A DNA stretch of 64,000 nt. Source: Anaerolineae bacterium. GTDB taxonomy: Bacteria > Chloroflexota > Anaerolineae > Aggregatilineales > Phototrophicaceae. The stretch lies in NCBI GenBank assembly GCA_022843745.1, contig JALHNB010000039.1, positions 1-64,000 on the forward strand, written 5' to 3'. The notes beneath the pieces were generated by a model. That model saw only the letters and a list, made by a program, of their open reading frames with translations, did not search any database and was not told where the DNA came from. Shown here one piece after another: positions 1 to 10,539 of the stretch. A program made the translations under genes and the position numbers. How positions within the stretch are numbered: position 1 is the first letter of the stretch; every line of letters begins with the position of its first letter.

Positions 1-1
1 T

Positions 2-1330
2 CGGGCTTTGAGATTACGAGATGACCATAAAGATGCTTATTTCTTAGGCGGGCATCATCTTGTATTTGCCATGATTAATCTCAGGCATCTTTTCGCAAAT
101 TAGTTTGAATCAGTTCATACTCAAATCGAGGGCGGACACGGCAATTATCTACGGGATGTTCTTCGGGCTACGGGTGAGCCGGAATACTATCACGATCCTC
201 TGCTGGCAGCATTACTTGCTTCGCCCGCAGACAATGAAGACAAAAACGACCAGCAGATATTTGATCTGGCACAGTTTTTCGCGGAACAGGGCAGCCAAGA
301 GGCTCGTCAGGCCATTTTCGACAAATTCGCTTCAAACATCAAAGCGGGTTCACGGCGCGGTGCAGATGAAATTATTGCGTTAGATGGAATCGAAGGGTTT
401 CTTTTCGTCGCGGACAAAGTCCAGGTTGCTGAAAACGACACCTGGTATTATTACAATAGATTAGTGGGTGATCTTGAGGAGAAATTTGGCAAAGATGCTG
501 TTTGGCAGGCCATTCATGAGGCATCCGTCGAAAATCCTCGCATAAAAGTCTACGCGAAAGGCATCATCCAATACCGAAGCGAGGAAAAATCGCGAACCAT
601 CAAGCGGTCAAAACCTTTGAAGGGTCATTACGCGGAAATCAAAAAACTTTTGTATGATCCAGATCGAGAATTGAGAGATTATCAATTCACTATTTGGGGT
701 CGCGATGCCGAGGATGGCGATTTCGAACAGGCCGCTAGAGACTTTCTGAACCTTCCCGAAGATGATCTCGACATGCTTCATATTTATCTTCAAATATTTA
801 AAATGCGCCCCTTCCCTCTCAATCCTGACAAGCTCATCAATCTAGCAGTCAGGAAAACAAGCTATCCCTCCTGGGAGAACGGACACCTTTCTACAGTTGA
901 TCGTGTCGTGATCGCAGCCTTTTCTGCTCTGAAAAAGATCACGCATCCGCATGTACGAGCGATGGCCTTGAAGATGATTGAGGATTCAAACCGGATTGGT
1001 TGGGCTGTTGATCTGTTGGAAAATAATTATCAGGAAAAGGATTGGCAATATCTTGAGCCGATCACAACCAGAGAAATGGATGCCTATGATTATCATGGGA
1101 TGGGGATGGGTATCATAGGTCTATTCAAAGTGCATCCCTCGAAAGATGCAGTGAATAGCCTTATCAACGTCTATAATAGAACACCATGTTCATTTTGCAG
1201 ATTATTCCTGGTTGAGTCTTTACACTCCATCAATGCCCTTCCAGTCTGGATGATCGAAGAATGCAGGTACGACTCGAATATTGAGATTCGAGAATGGGTA
1301 AAGAACGGATTTAAAAGCCTTGAAAACTAA
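2..1330 (+). pseudogene. Hypothetical protein gene interrupted by in-frame TAG
   Basis: I do not recognise the family. The same reading frame is open from base 2 to the TAG at 101-103 and again from 104 to the TAA at 1328-1330. Between the TAG and the first possible start (GTG at 464) there are 120 codons of protein-like sequence with no ATG, GTG or TTG, so this reads as one longer gene broken by a nonsense codon. If translation does restart, the product is the 288-residue piece from 464. That part is charged, mostly helical-looking and soluble, with no signal peptide or membrane segment. A HEAT-like repeat protein is possible but unproven. The end overlaps the downstream sugar kinase by 11 bases. 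The left end is cut by the window. A sequencing error at 101 is the main alternative to true decay. Confidence 0.5.
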
Positions 1331-2810
1331 ATCAACGACCACAACCAAACTCTGGCTAGCATTTGACATCGGCACGACGCGCACAAAAGCGGCACTGATC
1401 GACGAAAATGGGCAAATCATCCGCAGCGCCTACCGCGATTACCCAACACACACCGCCGAAAATGGCATCGTCGAGCAAAACGCCGCTGATTGGTGGCAAG
1501 CCGTCGTGGAAACCAGCCATGAATTAGCCGATGGCGGTAACGAAATTGAAGCCATCGCGATCACCGGACAGATGCAAAACCTGATTTTGATCGATTCTGA
1601 AGGCACTCCGATCCGACCAGTCATCCTCTACAGTGATATGCGGGCGCGGGGAGAAGCCGACGAAATCACCCGGCGCAGCGGCGGCGAACGACTGCAAACG
1701 CTGACGGGCAACGACCAGGGCGCGGACAGCTTATTAGCCAAGCTGCTGTGGCTCAAGCGTCACGAACCGAGCGCATTAAAATCCGCACAACATCTTTTGT
1801 TGGGTGCAGCAGATTTTATCGCCTTCAAAATGACGGGTACGGCCATCACTGACACGACAACCGCTTCCACCACAGGCCTGATGCAGATAAATACCCGAAC
1901 ATTACTTTCCCAGCCGATATTGGATGAAATAGGTATTGGTGAGGTGTCAAAATTGCTGCCGACTATCGCTGCCGGAGGAGTGAAAATAGGCGAATTGTCC
2001 CAAAAAATGGCTGCGGCATTGGGGTTAAAATCTGGCTTACCCGTCCATCACGGCCCTGGCGACGCAGGCGCGACCACTATCGGCGCAGGCAGCGGCGAAT
2101 CAGGATGGGTTTATGCCTATTTGGGGACAAGCGGCTGGATCGCGTTTACATCAGCTTACCGCGCCCTTCCCGATCACGGCGCATTCACGCTCGCCCATCC
2201 ACAACCGACAGCCTATATTCAGGTCGCACCACTGCTCACAGCCGGAGGCAATTTAGAATGGGCGCGGGGCGTTTTTGGCGGAGACGATTATGATACGATT
2301 ATTGAACGAGCCTACGCGCGTCCGCCTTCCAATCTTATTTATCTGCCCTATCTCAATGGTGAACGTTCGCCCTTTCGCGATCCGCTGGCGCGTGGCACGT
2401 TCATCGGCATCGACCCCCGCACAGAACGCGATGATTTTTATCGTGCTGTCCTCGAAGGCATTATTTTTGCTTATCGACACGCGCTTGATTCGCTGCTGAC
2501 CTCCCCGCCCAACGCGCTCGTTTTGACAGGCGGTGGCACACGGTCTGAACTGTGGTGTCAGTTATTTGCGGATATTCTCAATTTGCCCGTTTCAATTGCA
2601 GAGGATGCCGAAAATGTCGGTGTGCGTGGGGCGGTAATTGCTGCGCGAGTTGCTTCCGGCGATTTAAGCAGCTATAAACCGCAGGGCTTTTTTCCGATGA
2701 AAACTACGTTGCAGCCCAATAGTCAGCACCGAGACTTGTTCGATCACCAATATGGATTGTTTCGCGAACTCTATCCGGCGCTGCGTCCGATTTTTAGCCG
2801 CATGCTATGA
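1320..2810 (+). CDS. FGGY-family carbohydrate kinase, xylulokinase-like
   Basis: Probable ATP-dependent sugar kinase, 496 residues, close to the usual 480-520 of XylB-type enzymes. The N-terminal phosphate-binding strand reads DIGTTRTKAALID near residue 16. The GDAG segment in the middle, LNGERSPF, and the C-terminal adenosine motif LTGGGTRSELWCQ are typical of the FGGY fold. D-xylulose is the likeliest substrate by overall resemblance, but FGGY substrates are hard to tell from sequence. The start is TTG, inside the end of the interrupted upstream gene, which suggests readthrough transcription from it. The gene is convergent with the PotD-type gene (22-base gap). No xylose isomerase lies nearby; glucuronate isomerase and an acetyl-xylan-esterase-like gene sit about 28 kb away. 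Confidence 0.85.
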   Translation: MKTKSTTTTKLWLAFDIGTTRTKAALIDENGQIIRSAYRDYPTHTAENGIVEQNAADWWQAVVETSHELADGGNEIEAIAITGQMQNLILIDSEGTPIRPVILYSDMRARGEADEITRRSGGERLQTLTGNDQGADSLLAKLLWLKRHEPSALKSAQHLLLGAADFIAFKMTGTAITDTTTASTTGLMQINTRTLLSQPILDEIGIGEVSKLLPTIAAGGVKIGELSQKMAAALGLKSGLPVHHGPGDAGATTIGAGSGESGWVYAYLGTSGWIAFTSAYRALPDHGAFTLAHPQPTAYIQVAPLLTAGGNLEWARGVFGGDDYDTIIERAYARPPSNLIYLPYLNGERSPFRDPLARGTFIGIDPRTERDDFYRAVLEGIIFAYRHALDSLLTSPPNALVLTGGGTRSELWCQLFADILNLPVSIAEDAENVGVRGAVIAARVASGDLSSYKPQGFFPMKTTLQPNSQHRDLFDHQYGLFRELYPALRPIFSRML

Positions 2811-2832
2811 GGCTACGCGGATTGACCTCATG

Positions 2833-3918
2833 TTATGACCCGACACTCGCCTTGATAATCTTCCATTCGCCGCCATAGATCGTCGCAAGTTCTTCATTCG
2901 AGACAGCCGAAAATAAATTTTCCATCGCTGCCGGATCGGGGTAAATCGCTGTGTTGTTGAGGTATTCCTCGTTAATCAGTCCGGCATCAATCGACGCTTG
3001 ATTGGGCGAAGCATAGGCTGTGTAATTGCTAATATCCGCACCGACCTGCTGATCCAGAATATAATCAATAAAGACTTCCGCAAGCGCTTTGTTCGGTGCG
3101 CCAACCGGAATCGCCAGATTATCCACCCACAGCAGCGCTCCCTCTTGCGGGATGGCGTAAGCGTAATCGTCGCATTCGCACTCGCTCATCACCTGGAAAA
3201 TATCGCCGTTGAATTCGACAGCGATGTCTACTGTCCCCGCACGCAGTTGATCCTGTCCGTCATCTTCGGCAATATCCATGACATTCGCGCTGTTGGCGAC
3301 CAGATATTGACGCGCTTCCGCCACTTGAGCCGCATTGTTCGTATTCGGGTCATAGCCCAGAATCAGCAGCGCAACACCCAGCATCGCCCGGTCATGATCG
3401 AGCCACGCGACATTACCGCTGTAGTTGAACATATCCAACCAACTCGTAATGTCTTTGCCCACAATCGTCCGGTTGTAGCCAATCCCCACCGTACCCCACT
3501 GATACGGAACGGTATACACATTGTCAGGGTCGTAAAGCGGGTTTTTCAGGTCGGCGCTCACATTTTCAAAGTTGAGAATGTTGTTAAAATTTAAAGGCTG
3601 AATAAGGCTCTCAGCGATCAGTGCGTACACGGTTGTGTCCGAGGGTACAACCACATCGTAAACGGTATTCCCGGCGCGTAAAAATTCCAGCATCTCATCA
3701 TCGCCGCCAAACGTGTCATAGATGAGACTCACGCCGCAGAGTTCTTCGAAATTCGAGATCGTGTCTTCTGCGATATACGTTGTCCAGTTATAGATATGCA
3801 GTTCCTGGCCTTCGAAACCATGCGGACATGCCCAGAATCCCAGATCAGTTTGCGCCAGTGTCGCTGAGCCTGTGATAAACAGCGCAAAAATAATTACGAG
3901 TGAAATTTTTGTACGCAA
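2833..3918 (-). CDS. Spermidine/putrescine-type ABC substrate-binding protein (PotD-like)
   Basis: Secreted solute-binding protein of 361 residues with an N-terminal signal peptide (hydrophobic core, cleavage probably after TLAQ). The mature part starts with a Cys-containing segment, then the PotD-family signature YNWTTYIAEDTISNFEE, which resembles E. coli PotD/PotF. Later parts (WLDMFNYSGNVAWLDH, FIDYILDQQVG) fit the same family. The start is TTG behind a GGGGAGA Shine-Dalgarno sequence. No PotABC permease or ATPase genes are adjacent, so it is an orphan binding protein here; its partners may lie elsewhere, or it may share another permease. The ligand is probably a polyamine, but other small cations are possible. 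Confidence 0.85.
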   Translation of the reverse strand: MRTKISLVIIFALFITGSATLAQTDLGFWACPHGFEGQELHIYNWTTYIAEDTISNFEELCGVSLIYDTFGGDDEMLEFLRAGNTVYDVVVPSDTTVYALIAESLIQPLNFNNILNFENVSADLKNPLYDPDNVYTVPYQWGTVGIGYNRTIVGKDITSWLDMFNYSGNVAWLDHDRAMLGVALLILGYDPNTNNAAQVAEARQYLVANSANVMDIAEDDGQDQLRAGTVDIAVEFNGDIFQVMSECECDDYAYAIPQEGALLWVDNLAIPVGAPNKALAEVFIDYILDQQVGADISNYTAYASPNQASIDAGLINEEYLNNTAIYPDPAAMENLFSAVSNEELATIYGGEWKIIKASVGS

Positions 3919-4018
3919 GGCAAATTCTCCCCATATCGCTGGGATTCATAACACGATTATGTTATATCGCTGGGACTGATGATAGCACGATTAAATTTTT
4001 GCGTCATATGCCGCAGGT

Positions 4019-5431
4019 TTATGACTGGCTGTTTTCCTGCTGCCACTTGTTCCACTGAGCCAGCCCATCATAGGCCGCGTATTTGTACATATCTGTCAGC
4101 GAGGGATAGTTATAGACGGCATAAATAAATTCATCAATATTGCCTTTATCGACGATCACCTGCGCCCCCAGATGCACCATCTCCGCCGCCATTTCCCCAA
4201 TCAGATGTACGCCGAGCAGCTTTTTATCGGTAGGGGAAAAAATGAGTTTAAGCATCCCTTTATCGCCAATAATCAGCCCACGCGCGTTATATTCGCTGTA
4301 GGCGCGTCCAACAAGATAAGGGATGTTCTGGGCTTTGCAGTCTTCTTCGGATAAGCCCACCATCGCAATTTCCGGCACGGTATAAACCGCCAGCGGCAAA
4401 ACGGGCGATACGCGCTCCTTGTAACGTAAATTGAAGGCATGGGTCATCGCGACACGTCCCTGCTCCATCGACGTGGAAGCCAGCGCCGGAAAGCCGATCA
4501 CGTCGCCCACTGCATAGATATTGGGAATCGTGGTTTGATATTTCTCGTTCACCACGATCAGGCCGCGCTTGCCCAATTCGATGCCCAATGCCTCTAGCCC
4601 CAGGCTGCTGATATTACTCTGTCGGCCTGCCGCAAAAAGCGCACAATCCACGACCAATTCCTCGCCGGAACTAAGCGAAAGGTGAACATGATCGTCTGTT
4701 TTCTCTGTTTTCAACATCTTTTCGTTTAGAAGAAAACGCAGGCCGATGTCGCCAAGCTGTTGAATCAGCCGCGCGGCAATTTCCTGATCGACAAACGGCA
4801 AAATCCGGTCACGAGTTTCGACCAGTGTCACCTGTACCCCAATCGCCGCGAAAACGGAAGCGTATTCACAACCGATAACCCCGCCGCCTACAACCACCAT
4901 CTTCTTGGGGATAAAGCTCATCCGCAAAATCGAATCAGAATCGAAAATCAACCGCTCATCGAACGGAATGTCTGGAGGATGGTACGGCGATGAGCCTGTC
5001 GCGATCAGAATATTGTCTGTTTTCAGATCAATATCCGTTCCTTCGTGCGTATGCACCCGCACCGTATGGGCATCTTTGATCGAGCCTTCTCCCCAGAACA
5101 ACTCGATTTTATGGCGATCAAGATTATTCTGGATGATCTCACGTTCGCGTTCAACGACAACCTGCTCACGGTGCATGAAGTCATTCACGGTCAGATTGTC
5201 CTTCAGCGAATAGTCGATGCCGAACAAACCACGTTGAAGCAAGCCAGAGAAATACAGCGCCGTTTCTCGCAGCGTTTTTGAAGGCACAGTACCCGTGTTA
5301 ATGCCCGATCCGCCCAAAAATTGAGCGCGTTCGATAATAGCTACTTTCTTGCCAAAATAGGCCGCTTGCGCCGCGCCTTTTTCACCCGCAGGCCCAGAAC
5401 CAATCACGACCAGATCGTAATGTATAGACAC
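4019..5431 (-). CDS. sthA: Soluble pyridine nucleotide transhydrogenase-like flavoprotein
   Basis: FAD-dependent oxidoreductase of the disulfide-reductase fold, 470 residues. SthA-type enzymes exchange hydride between NADPH and NAD+. The FAD-binding motif GSGPAGEKGA is at the N-terminus, the NAD(P) motif GGGVIGCEYAS is central, and the second FAD motif YAVGDVIG lies near residue 310. The redox-active Cys pair of lipoamide dehydrogenase or glutathione reductase is missing: the segment reads GGSGINTGTVPSK. This points to SthA rather than a disulfide reductase. The start is a GTG preceded by a GGGGGG ribosome site; a longer reading to 5470 would overlap the upstream gene. It is the last gene of the long minus-strand operon, 22 bases after the aldo/keto reductase, and may balance NADPH/NADH for that pathway. 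Confidence 0.85.
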   Translation of the reverse strand: MSIHYDLVVIGSGPAGEKGAAQAAYFGKKVAIIERAQFLGGSGINTGTVPSKTLRETALYFSGLLQRGLFGIDYSLKDNLTVNDFMHREQVVVEREREIIQNNLDRHKIELFWGEGSIKDAHTVRVHTHEGTDIDLKTDNILIATGSSPYHPPDIPFDERLIFDSDSILRMSFIPKKMVVVGGGVIGCEYASVFAAIGVQVTLVETRDRILPFVDQEIAARLIQQLGDIGLRFLLNEKMLKTEKTDDHVHLSLSSGEELVVDCALFAAGRQSNISSLGLEALGIELGKRGLIVVNEKYQTTIPNIYAVGDVIGFPALASTSMEQGRVAMTHAFNLRYKERVSPVLPLAVYTVPEIAMVGLSEEDCKAQNIPYLVGRAYSEYNARGLIIGDKGMLKLIFSPTDKKLLGVHLIGEMAAEMVHLGAQVIVDKGNIDEFIYAVYNYPSLTDMYKYAAYDGLAQWNKWQQENSQS

Positions 5432-5453
5432 GCATTCCCCCCAAGTTTTCGAT

Positions 5454-6389
5454 TTATGCTCCGGCCTCATCCAGCCGTTTTAATTGCTCTGCTGTTAATT
5501 TTACATCCAGAGCATCCAGATTTTCCTGCATTTGTTCGCGGGTGCTTGCGGCAATTAATGGCAAAACATTGCTGTGCAGCATCCAGGCAAGCACGACCTG
5601 ATTAGGTGTCACACCAATCTCCGATGCAACTTCACTCAAAACATTCAAACGGGCATCGCTGTCCGTGCCGATGTACTGCTGCCACGGCTTGCGGTCATTG
5701 CGCGTGTATGCACCAGCTAAAAGCGCGGAATAAGCCAGAACCGTGACGTTGTTCTCCCGGCAGCAGTCTAACAACTCGTCATTAGCGGCAATTTGTGGGT
5801 CAAAGTTTGTTCCGGGTCTGGGGCGTAGATATGTATGCCGCTGCTGGATGCAGCAGTATTGCGCCCAACCATTCGTCTTGCTGACCCAACGTGCTTTTTC
5901 CAGCCGCCACGCCAGGAAATTACTCGCGCCGATAAAGCGCACTTTTCCCGCCTGGATCATCCGGTTAAACGCCTCAAGCGATTCTTCGAGTGCTGTATTG
6001 CGATCATCGACATGCGCATAATATAAATCGATGGTATCGATTCCCATCCGGCGCAGACTCTTGTCGCATTCCGCTTCGATCTGCCACGCCGTAAGACCAC
6101 GCTCAACCCCCGGATATTGAAAACCTACCTTACTGGCAATAAATACGTCTGCTCGATTGCCACGCTCACGCATCCACTCCCCCAATAATGTTTCGCTCTC
6201 TCCACCGTGAAAACCGCCGACCCAATGTGCGTAAATATTCGCGGTGTCGATAAACATGCCACCTGCGTCAACATATTGGTCGAGCATCGCATACGACACA
6301 TTTTTATCATTTCGACTGCCGAAAAACATCGCACCCAGGCATAACGCGCTGACATCAACACCTGTATCGCCCAGCGCCCATTTTTTCAT
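5454..6389 (-). CDS. Aldo/keto reductase
   Basis: NADP-dependent reductase of the AKR TIM-barrel family, 311 residues. The catalytic tetrad is visible: Asp in [11 protein letters not shown], Tyr four residues later, Lys in VFIASKVGF, and His in DLYYAHVDD. The C-terminal part has the usual cofactor-binding loop ([12 protein letters not shown]). The ATG start overlaps the stop of the upstream NanE gene in an ATGA arrangement, so translation is probably coupled; a longer reading to 6434 has no better ribosome site. In an amino-sugar or oligosaccharide operon its substrate is probably a sugar or sugar-derived aldehyde, but nothing in the sequence fixes it. Confidence 0.85.
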   Translation of the reverse strand: MKKWALGDTGVDVSALCLGAMFFGSRNDKNVSYAMLDQYVDAGGMFIDTANIYAHWVGGFHGGESETLLGEWMRERGNRADVFIASKVGFQYPGVERGLTAWQIEAECDKSLRRMGIDTIDLYYAHVDDRNTALEESLEAFNRMIQAGKVRFIGASNFLAWRLEKARWVSKTNGWAQYCCIQQRHTYLRPRPGTNFDPQIAANDELLDCCRENNVTVLAYSALLAGAYTRNDRKPWQQYIGTDSDARLNVLSEVASEIGVTPNQVVLAWMLHSNVLPLIAASTREQMQENLDALDVKLTAEQLKRLDEAGA

Positions 6390-7078
6390 GATTTCGCCCC
6401 TTTGATATATGCTGCGAACTGTGCCGTAATCCACTGTGGACGTGTGATCGCCGAACCGACCACGACAGTCAGAACCCCAGTGTCCAACGCAGTACGCGCT
6501 TCTTCTGGCGTGCGGATGCGCCCCTCGGCAATGACTGGTACTTTGAGCTTCTCGACCAACGCGCGAATCAACGTGAAATCTGGCCCATCCAGTTTGGGGC
6601 TGTAAGCGGTATAGCCGGAAAGCGTTGGCGCGACCAAATCCGCCCCGAAATTTTCAGCGGCAATCCCTTCTTCGAGCGTCGAGACATCTGCCAAAATGGG
6701 TTTTCCAAGCTGACTATGTATATCAGCGATCAATTCGGCCAGTGTGCGACCATCTGGACGCGGGCGGCTTGTGGCATCAAGCGCGATAATGTCCGCGCCA
6801 GCCTCCGCGATAGCCTGTGCATGTCGAAAAGTCGGCGTGATAAAAACACCCGAGTCACCATCTTTGAAAAGCCCGATAACAGGCAGATTGACAACCTGCT
6901 TGATGGCGTAAATATCCTCTGGGCTATTCGCACGAATGGCTACCGCCCCACCTTCTTGGGCAGCCACCGCCATCCGCGCCATGATATGCGAACTATGCAG
7001 CGGTTCATGCGCGAGTGCCTGACATGAGACGATCAATCGTCCGCGAACCTGCTCAACAAAGCCTGAAATATCGATCAT
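6386..7078 (-). CDS. nanE: Putative N-acetylmannosamine-6-phosphate 2-epimerase
   Basis: NanE-type TIM-barrel epimerase, 230 residues (the family is about 220-235). The family reaction interconverts N-acetylmannosamine-6-phosphate and N-acetylglucosamine-6-phosphate, feeding sialic-acid-derived sugars into glucosamine metabolism. Visible family features are [18 protein letters not shown] at the N-terminus, GLFKDGD with the conserved Lys, [15 protein letters not shown], and [13 protein letters not shown] near the phosphate site. It overlaps its neighbours by 4 bases on both sides (upstream DUF4127, downstream aldo/keto reductase). With the ROK kinase two genes upstream it forms a NanK/NanE-like pair, although NanA (the lyase) is not in the window. 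Confidence 0.85.
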   Translation of the reverse strand: MIDISGFVEQVRGRLIVSCQALAHEPLHSSHIMARMAVAAQEGGAVAIRANSPEDIYAIKQVVNLPVIGLFKDGDSGVFITPTFRHAQAIAEAGADIIALDATSRPRPDGRTLAELIADIHSQLGKPILADVSTLEEGIAAENFGADLVAPTLSGYTAYSPKLDGPDFTLIRALVEKLKVPVIAEGRIRTPEEARTALDTGVLTVVVGSAITRPQWITAQFAAYIKGAKS

Positions 7079-8586
7079 GGTACACTCTTTTCCAGATCAA
7101 AATCGACCTCAAATAATCGTTCCCAGGGTAAACGGATACTGCCCGGAACAACGCGCCAATTCCCCGCAAATCCTGGCAGCTCACGAATTCGCTCTTGCAA
7201 GTCCGTTTCAATGGCTTGATTAACATGATCGGCATTCTCTGGTGTGATCGCCGAATTTCCGATCTGCGCCACCAGTGACAGGCCGATTACGTTGCGCGTC
7301 ACGTGTTGATAACCCCAGTCCTCGACAAAACGATGCAGCAAAAATCGTGTCTGTGAATCAGCATCTTTTGCCGAAAGCAGTGCCACGCCCTGCGCCAACG
7401 CGACACCTATCGTATTACCCGCTGTATTCCACGCGCCATATGCTGCCAACCGGGTCAGATCGACTCGCTCTCGCATCAGGTCAACCAGCACCGGATCAGC
7501 CCCATTCGGGTAAGCGACATCCGCTACAATCACTTTTTTGCCTTCATTAACCCAAGCTCGGATTTTCTCGACAAATGATTCGAGGAAAGGCAGGCGATAA
7601 GTACGCTCACTTTCCGCCAATGCCGCATCAAAAATCATTACGCGGCTGGGCGAAGGGGTATTCACCGCAATCACAAAATCCGCATTTTCGAGGTGAGGTG
7701 TCGTCGTCCCACCTACCGCCCGCACCTGCCGTTCAACGGTTACGTGGACTGGCCCATCTTCAAATGGTGCCACAATCTCGTCATCGCCAGGGATCGCATA
7801 TTCGATAGCGAAACCAGGCATTCGATTATGCCGTCGATTGAGCGCACGGCCCAGCAGCGCACAGCCGACTTCATCCGCACCAGGGTACATCAGCAAACGG
7901 CCATCATCGCCGACAATGCGATCCGCCCACTCGCGCAGCCAACGTTTCTCGCGGGTGCCAAAGCCATATTCACTGGTATCATCCGAACTTAGAACCAGCA
8001 AATCGAACACGCCCTCTGCAAGCATCTGGATCACAGTCAGGTTGACTGTGTGGTTGCGCAGCCGACGCATCAAAAAATCGCGGCGATATTCTGGCGGAAT
8101 TTTCGCTTCCAGCCTCTCCAATTCACCAGACACATCCTGCCCCTGCAACTGTCGATCCACAAGCTGCGAATAGCGGTAGAAACTGACGCCAAAGTCTTTC
8201 CAGTAAAGCGGTTCTTCCGTATTGCTATCGGCATTTGAAATGCGCGTAATGAGGTCAAAGCCGAAAATAGACAAAGCGGGATATTCGCGCTTGATTTCTC
8301 GCAGTACATCCAACCGTGCGATGACCTCGCCTGTGAGATCATCTGTTGTGCGGGAAGCGATTAGCCCACCATAGCCCAACATTTGAATCGAGACGATCAA
8401 TACATCTAGTTTTGGGGCTTGGTCGCGCAGCCAATCCGCCAATTGATCACACGAAGCAGGTGTCCGACGCACACTCAACATCGACAACGGTGGCTCGATT
8501 AATTCCACGCCAGCGATTTCGCCTATCATCGCCGGGTAGCGCGTATTGACCGGGCGTTCATCCAATGGGATCAGTCCAATTCGCAT
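7075..8586 (-). CDS. DUF4127 family protein
   Basis: 503-residue soluble protein that I place in DUF4127 from its opening [18 protein letters not shown], the [16 protein letters not shown] segment and the [23 protein letters not shown] region. The family has no established biochemical role that I know; members often sit in carbohydrate-use operons next to ABC sugar transporters. The alternating hydrophobic strands ([34 protein letters not shown]) suggest an alpha/beta fold. The gene overlaps nanE by 4 bases, so it is translated with the sugar-phosphate enzymes. There is no signal peptide, hence probably cytoplasmic. An amino-sugar-related enzymatic role is inference from context only. Confidence 0.8.
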   Translation of the reverse strand: MRIGLIPLDERPVNTRYPAMIGEIAGVELIEPPLSMLSVRRTPASCDQLADWLRDQAPKLDVLIVSIQMLGYGGLIASRTTDDLTGEVIARLDVLREIKREYPALSIFGFDLITRISNADSNTEEPLYWKDFGVSFYRYSQLVDRQLQGQDVSGELERLEAKIPPEYRRDFLMRRLRNHTVNLTVIQMLAEGVFDLLVLSSDDTSEYGFGTREKRWLREWADRIVGDDGRLLMYPGADEVGCALLGRALNRRHNRMPGFAIEYAIPGDDEIVAPFEDGPVHVTVERQVRAVGGTTTPHLENADFVIAVNTPSPSRVMIFDAALAESERTYRLPFLESFVEKIRAWVNEGKKVIVADVAYPNGADPVLVDLMRERVDLTRLAAYGAWNTAGNTIGVALAQGVALLSAKDADSQTRFLLHRFVEDWGYQHVTRNVIGLSLVAQIGNSAITPENADHVNQAIETDLQERIRELPGFAGNWRVVPGSIRLPWERLFEVDFDLEKSVP

Positions 8587-8646
8587 GACAAATTACTCCA
8601 AAGCTTCTATGTGCTCACTCTGTGCGCTGTTTGTGCTGTATGTTCA

Positions 8647-9561
8647 TCATTCTCTGGCATCAAATGCCAGACAAGCCGCCCCCACCATAACCGCCTGTAC
8701 TCCTAAGTGTGCTGCCGCCAATTTGACATGCGCTGGCGTAGGGAGCGGTGTATCGCGCAATGCTTCTTCAAAGGGTCGCCACCACAGATCACCAATTGTA
8801 CTCACCCCACCGCCAATAATAAAAATTTGTGGATCAAGCAGGTTAATAATGGGCTGAAAAATCTGACCGAGTATCTGAGCGCCTTCACGAATGACATGCC
8901 GGGCAAGCTCATCGCCGTTGAGCGCTTTCCGCGCTACCTCAGCCAACGTCAAATCCCTCGTCTCACCTGTTATCTGTCGATAGTGCGCAGCTAAGGCCGG
9001 ACCACCAACCTGCTGTTCAACAATCAGTGGGCGTTTACCGTCCCAGCCTGAGACGATATAGCCGACTTCGCCCGCGCTGCCAGTCGCCCCGCGCCAGATT
9101 TTCCCACCATGAACAATCGCGCCCCCGATGCCTGTGCCAACGGTGATATAAAAAATCTCGTTAAAACCCGAGCCTGCGCCGTAGCGTCCTTCACCTAACG
9201 CCATCGTTTTCACATCATTGTCGACGGTGACACGCAGTGAAAGCGCGTCACTTAGCGTCTGCGCAACAGGTGTACCCGTCCATCCCGGTAGATTTTCGTT
9301 CGCGTAGCGGATAACACCCGCTTTCGAGTCAACTTGTCCGGCTGTTCCCACACCAGCCCCCACAACAACGAAATCTCGTGTTCGCGCTTCAACCAGCAAA
9401 TCGCGACTCAGGCTAATGACCCGCTGGATAATGGCATCTGCGCCGTCCCGCGCTGGTGTAGGCGCGGTTTGCGAAAGGAGAACTGCGCCATCCTCACTCA
9501 CCAACCCAACAGCGATTTTTGTGCCGCCAATATCAATACCAATTGCGACTCGGTTTTCCAT
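8647..9561 (-). CDS. ROK-family sugar kinase
   Basis: 304-residue kinase of the ROK family (glucokinase, NanK, NagK type). The phosphate loop reads GIDIGGTKIAVGLV, the catalytic Asp lies in LRVTVDNDVKTMALGE, and the second glycine loop is VGTGIGGAIVHGG. The usual structural zinc motif (Cys-x-Cys-Gly-x-x-Gly-Cys after a His) is absent: the region after GSAGEVGYI carries no Cys cluster. The likely role is phosphorylation of an N-acetyl-amino sugar imported by the operon's transporter, before NanE. The start is ATG 9561, one codon after a TTG. A 60-base gap separates it from DUF4127. Confidence 0.85.
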   Translation of the reverse strand: MENRVAIGIDIGGTKIAVGLVSEDGAVLLSQTAPTPARDGADAIIQRVISLSRDLLVEARTRDFVVVGAGVGTAGQVDSKAGVIRYANENLPGWTGTPVAQTLSDALSLRVTVDNDVKTMALGEGRYGAGSGFNEIFYITVGTGIGGAIVHGGKIWRGATGSAGEVGYIVSGWDGKRPLIVEQQVGGPALAAHYRQITGETRDLTLAEVARKALNGDELARHVIREGAQILGQIFQPIINLLDPQIFIIGGGVSTIGDLWWRPFEEALRDTPLPTPAHVKLAAAHLGVQAVMVGAACLAFDARE

Positions 9562-9579
9562 CAATTTTCCATCGACTCA

Positions 9580-10524
9580 CTACGGCAGGCTTACCAAACG
9601 GTTAAATTCTGAGGGGTGAATATTTAACTCTTGCTTGACCAATGTCCACACAGCAAAGAGTATACCTTCACGAATGGCGTAAAAAATAGCCAACTGTGCA
9701 AATGGCAGCGTCATATGAGTCAAAGAATCCGTCAAAGCGAAATAGTGATAGATGTCTGGGATGATCCTGAACGCGATAAGGAATGTCAGCGCATAGCTTC
9801 CAACTTGCAGTGCCAGGAATATGATCGGGGCAAATAACCGAGCCTCTAGCTGGTTGCGCACATAGATCGAGGTCAAAATACCTGTCAGAGGGCTTAATAC
9901 CACACTTTGTATATGGTGAGCGTAATAACCGATGATGATCGCAATCATATCAAGCACCGTCGTGATTGCGCGAATCAAATCGGCTTCACCATCATAAAAA
10001 GGAGGGCTGGCAGCAATCCCCAGTGTAACAATGACCATGATTCCCAGGATAATTATGCCAAATAAGGCAAAGGTGCGAACACCTAATTGCAGCAGTTCAA
10101 AAAATGCGCCCCGGTGGATACACCCACTGCCAATCGCCCAGGTCGCCCCGAAAACACCATCCGGCAGCAGGCACAGCAGATCATATGTACTGTGCTCGCG
10201 TTCGCGGACAATCGTCGTGCTTACTGACGACGACCAGATCACTCCCATTAGATTGCTGCCAATCACCAGCAAAATTGGCACAACCAGCAAAACGAACATG
10301 ATCGACATGGGAACGATTAAAATAAAAAGCAGCACATATCGAGGATAGGTTATTAACAACAGAAGGATGAACACGAACAAACCAACCAGCACGAGGCGAC
10401 GCAGCCTGTTGAAGGCAGGAAAACGCAAGCTGAAAAGATACTCTACGTTGGCAGTCCGGCGAAAAACAGGGTTCAGCGCCGGAGGGTTCTGTAACGCAGA
10501 CCAGAGTTTCCAGCTTGTCATCAT
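9580..10524 (-). CDS. Polytopic membrane protein, unknown function
   Basis: 314-residue integral membrane protein with about six to seven hydrophobic stretches, two of them close together near residues 43-90. The motif SSVSTTIVREREHSTYDLLCLLPDG between membrane segments resembles the loop of ABC-2-type export permeases (the TxxxEREhxTxdlL pattern), so it may be a permease-like subunit. I do not assign a function. It lies 15 bases downstream of the OppF-type ATPase and 18 bases before the ROK kinase, so it is in the same transcript. It could modify transport or be an unrelated passenger. Confidence 0.6.
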   Translation of the reverse strand: MMTSWKLWSALQNPPALNPVFRRTANVEYLFSLRFPAFNRLRRLVLVGLFVFILLLLITYPRYVLLFILIVPMSIMFVLLVVPILLVIGSNLMGVIWSSSVSTTIVREREHSTYDLLCLLPDGVFGATWAIGSGCIHRGAFFELLQLGVRTFALFGIIILGIMVIVTLGIAASPPFYDGEADLIRAITTVLDMIAIIIGYYAHHIQSVVLSPLTGILTSIYVRNQLEARLFAPIIFLALQVGSYALTFLIAFRIIPDIYHYFALTDSLTHMTLPFAQLAIFYAIREGILFAVWTLVKQELNIHPSEFNRLVSLP

Positions 10525-10539
10525 ATGCCTGGCAAAAGG

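Noticed and set aside
4019-5431. Lipoamide dehydrogenase or mercuric/glutathione reductase
   Set aside because: The redox-active Cys pair is missing (GINTGT instead of CxxxxC), and no 2-oxoacid dehydrogenase genes are nearby.
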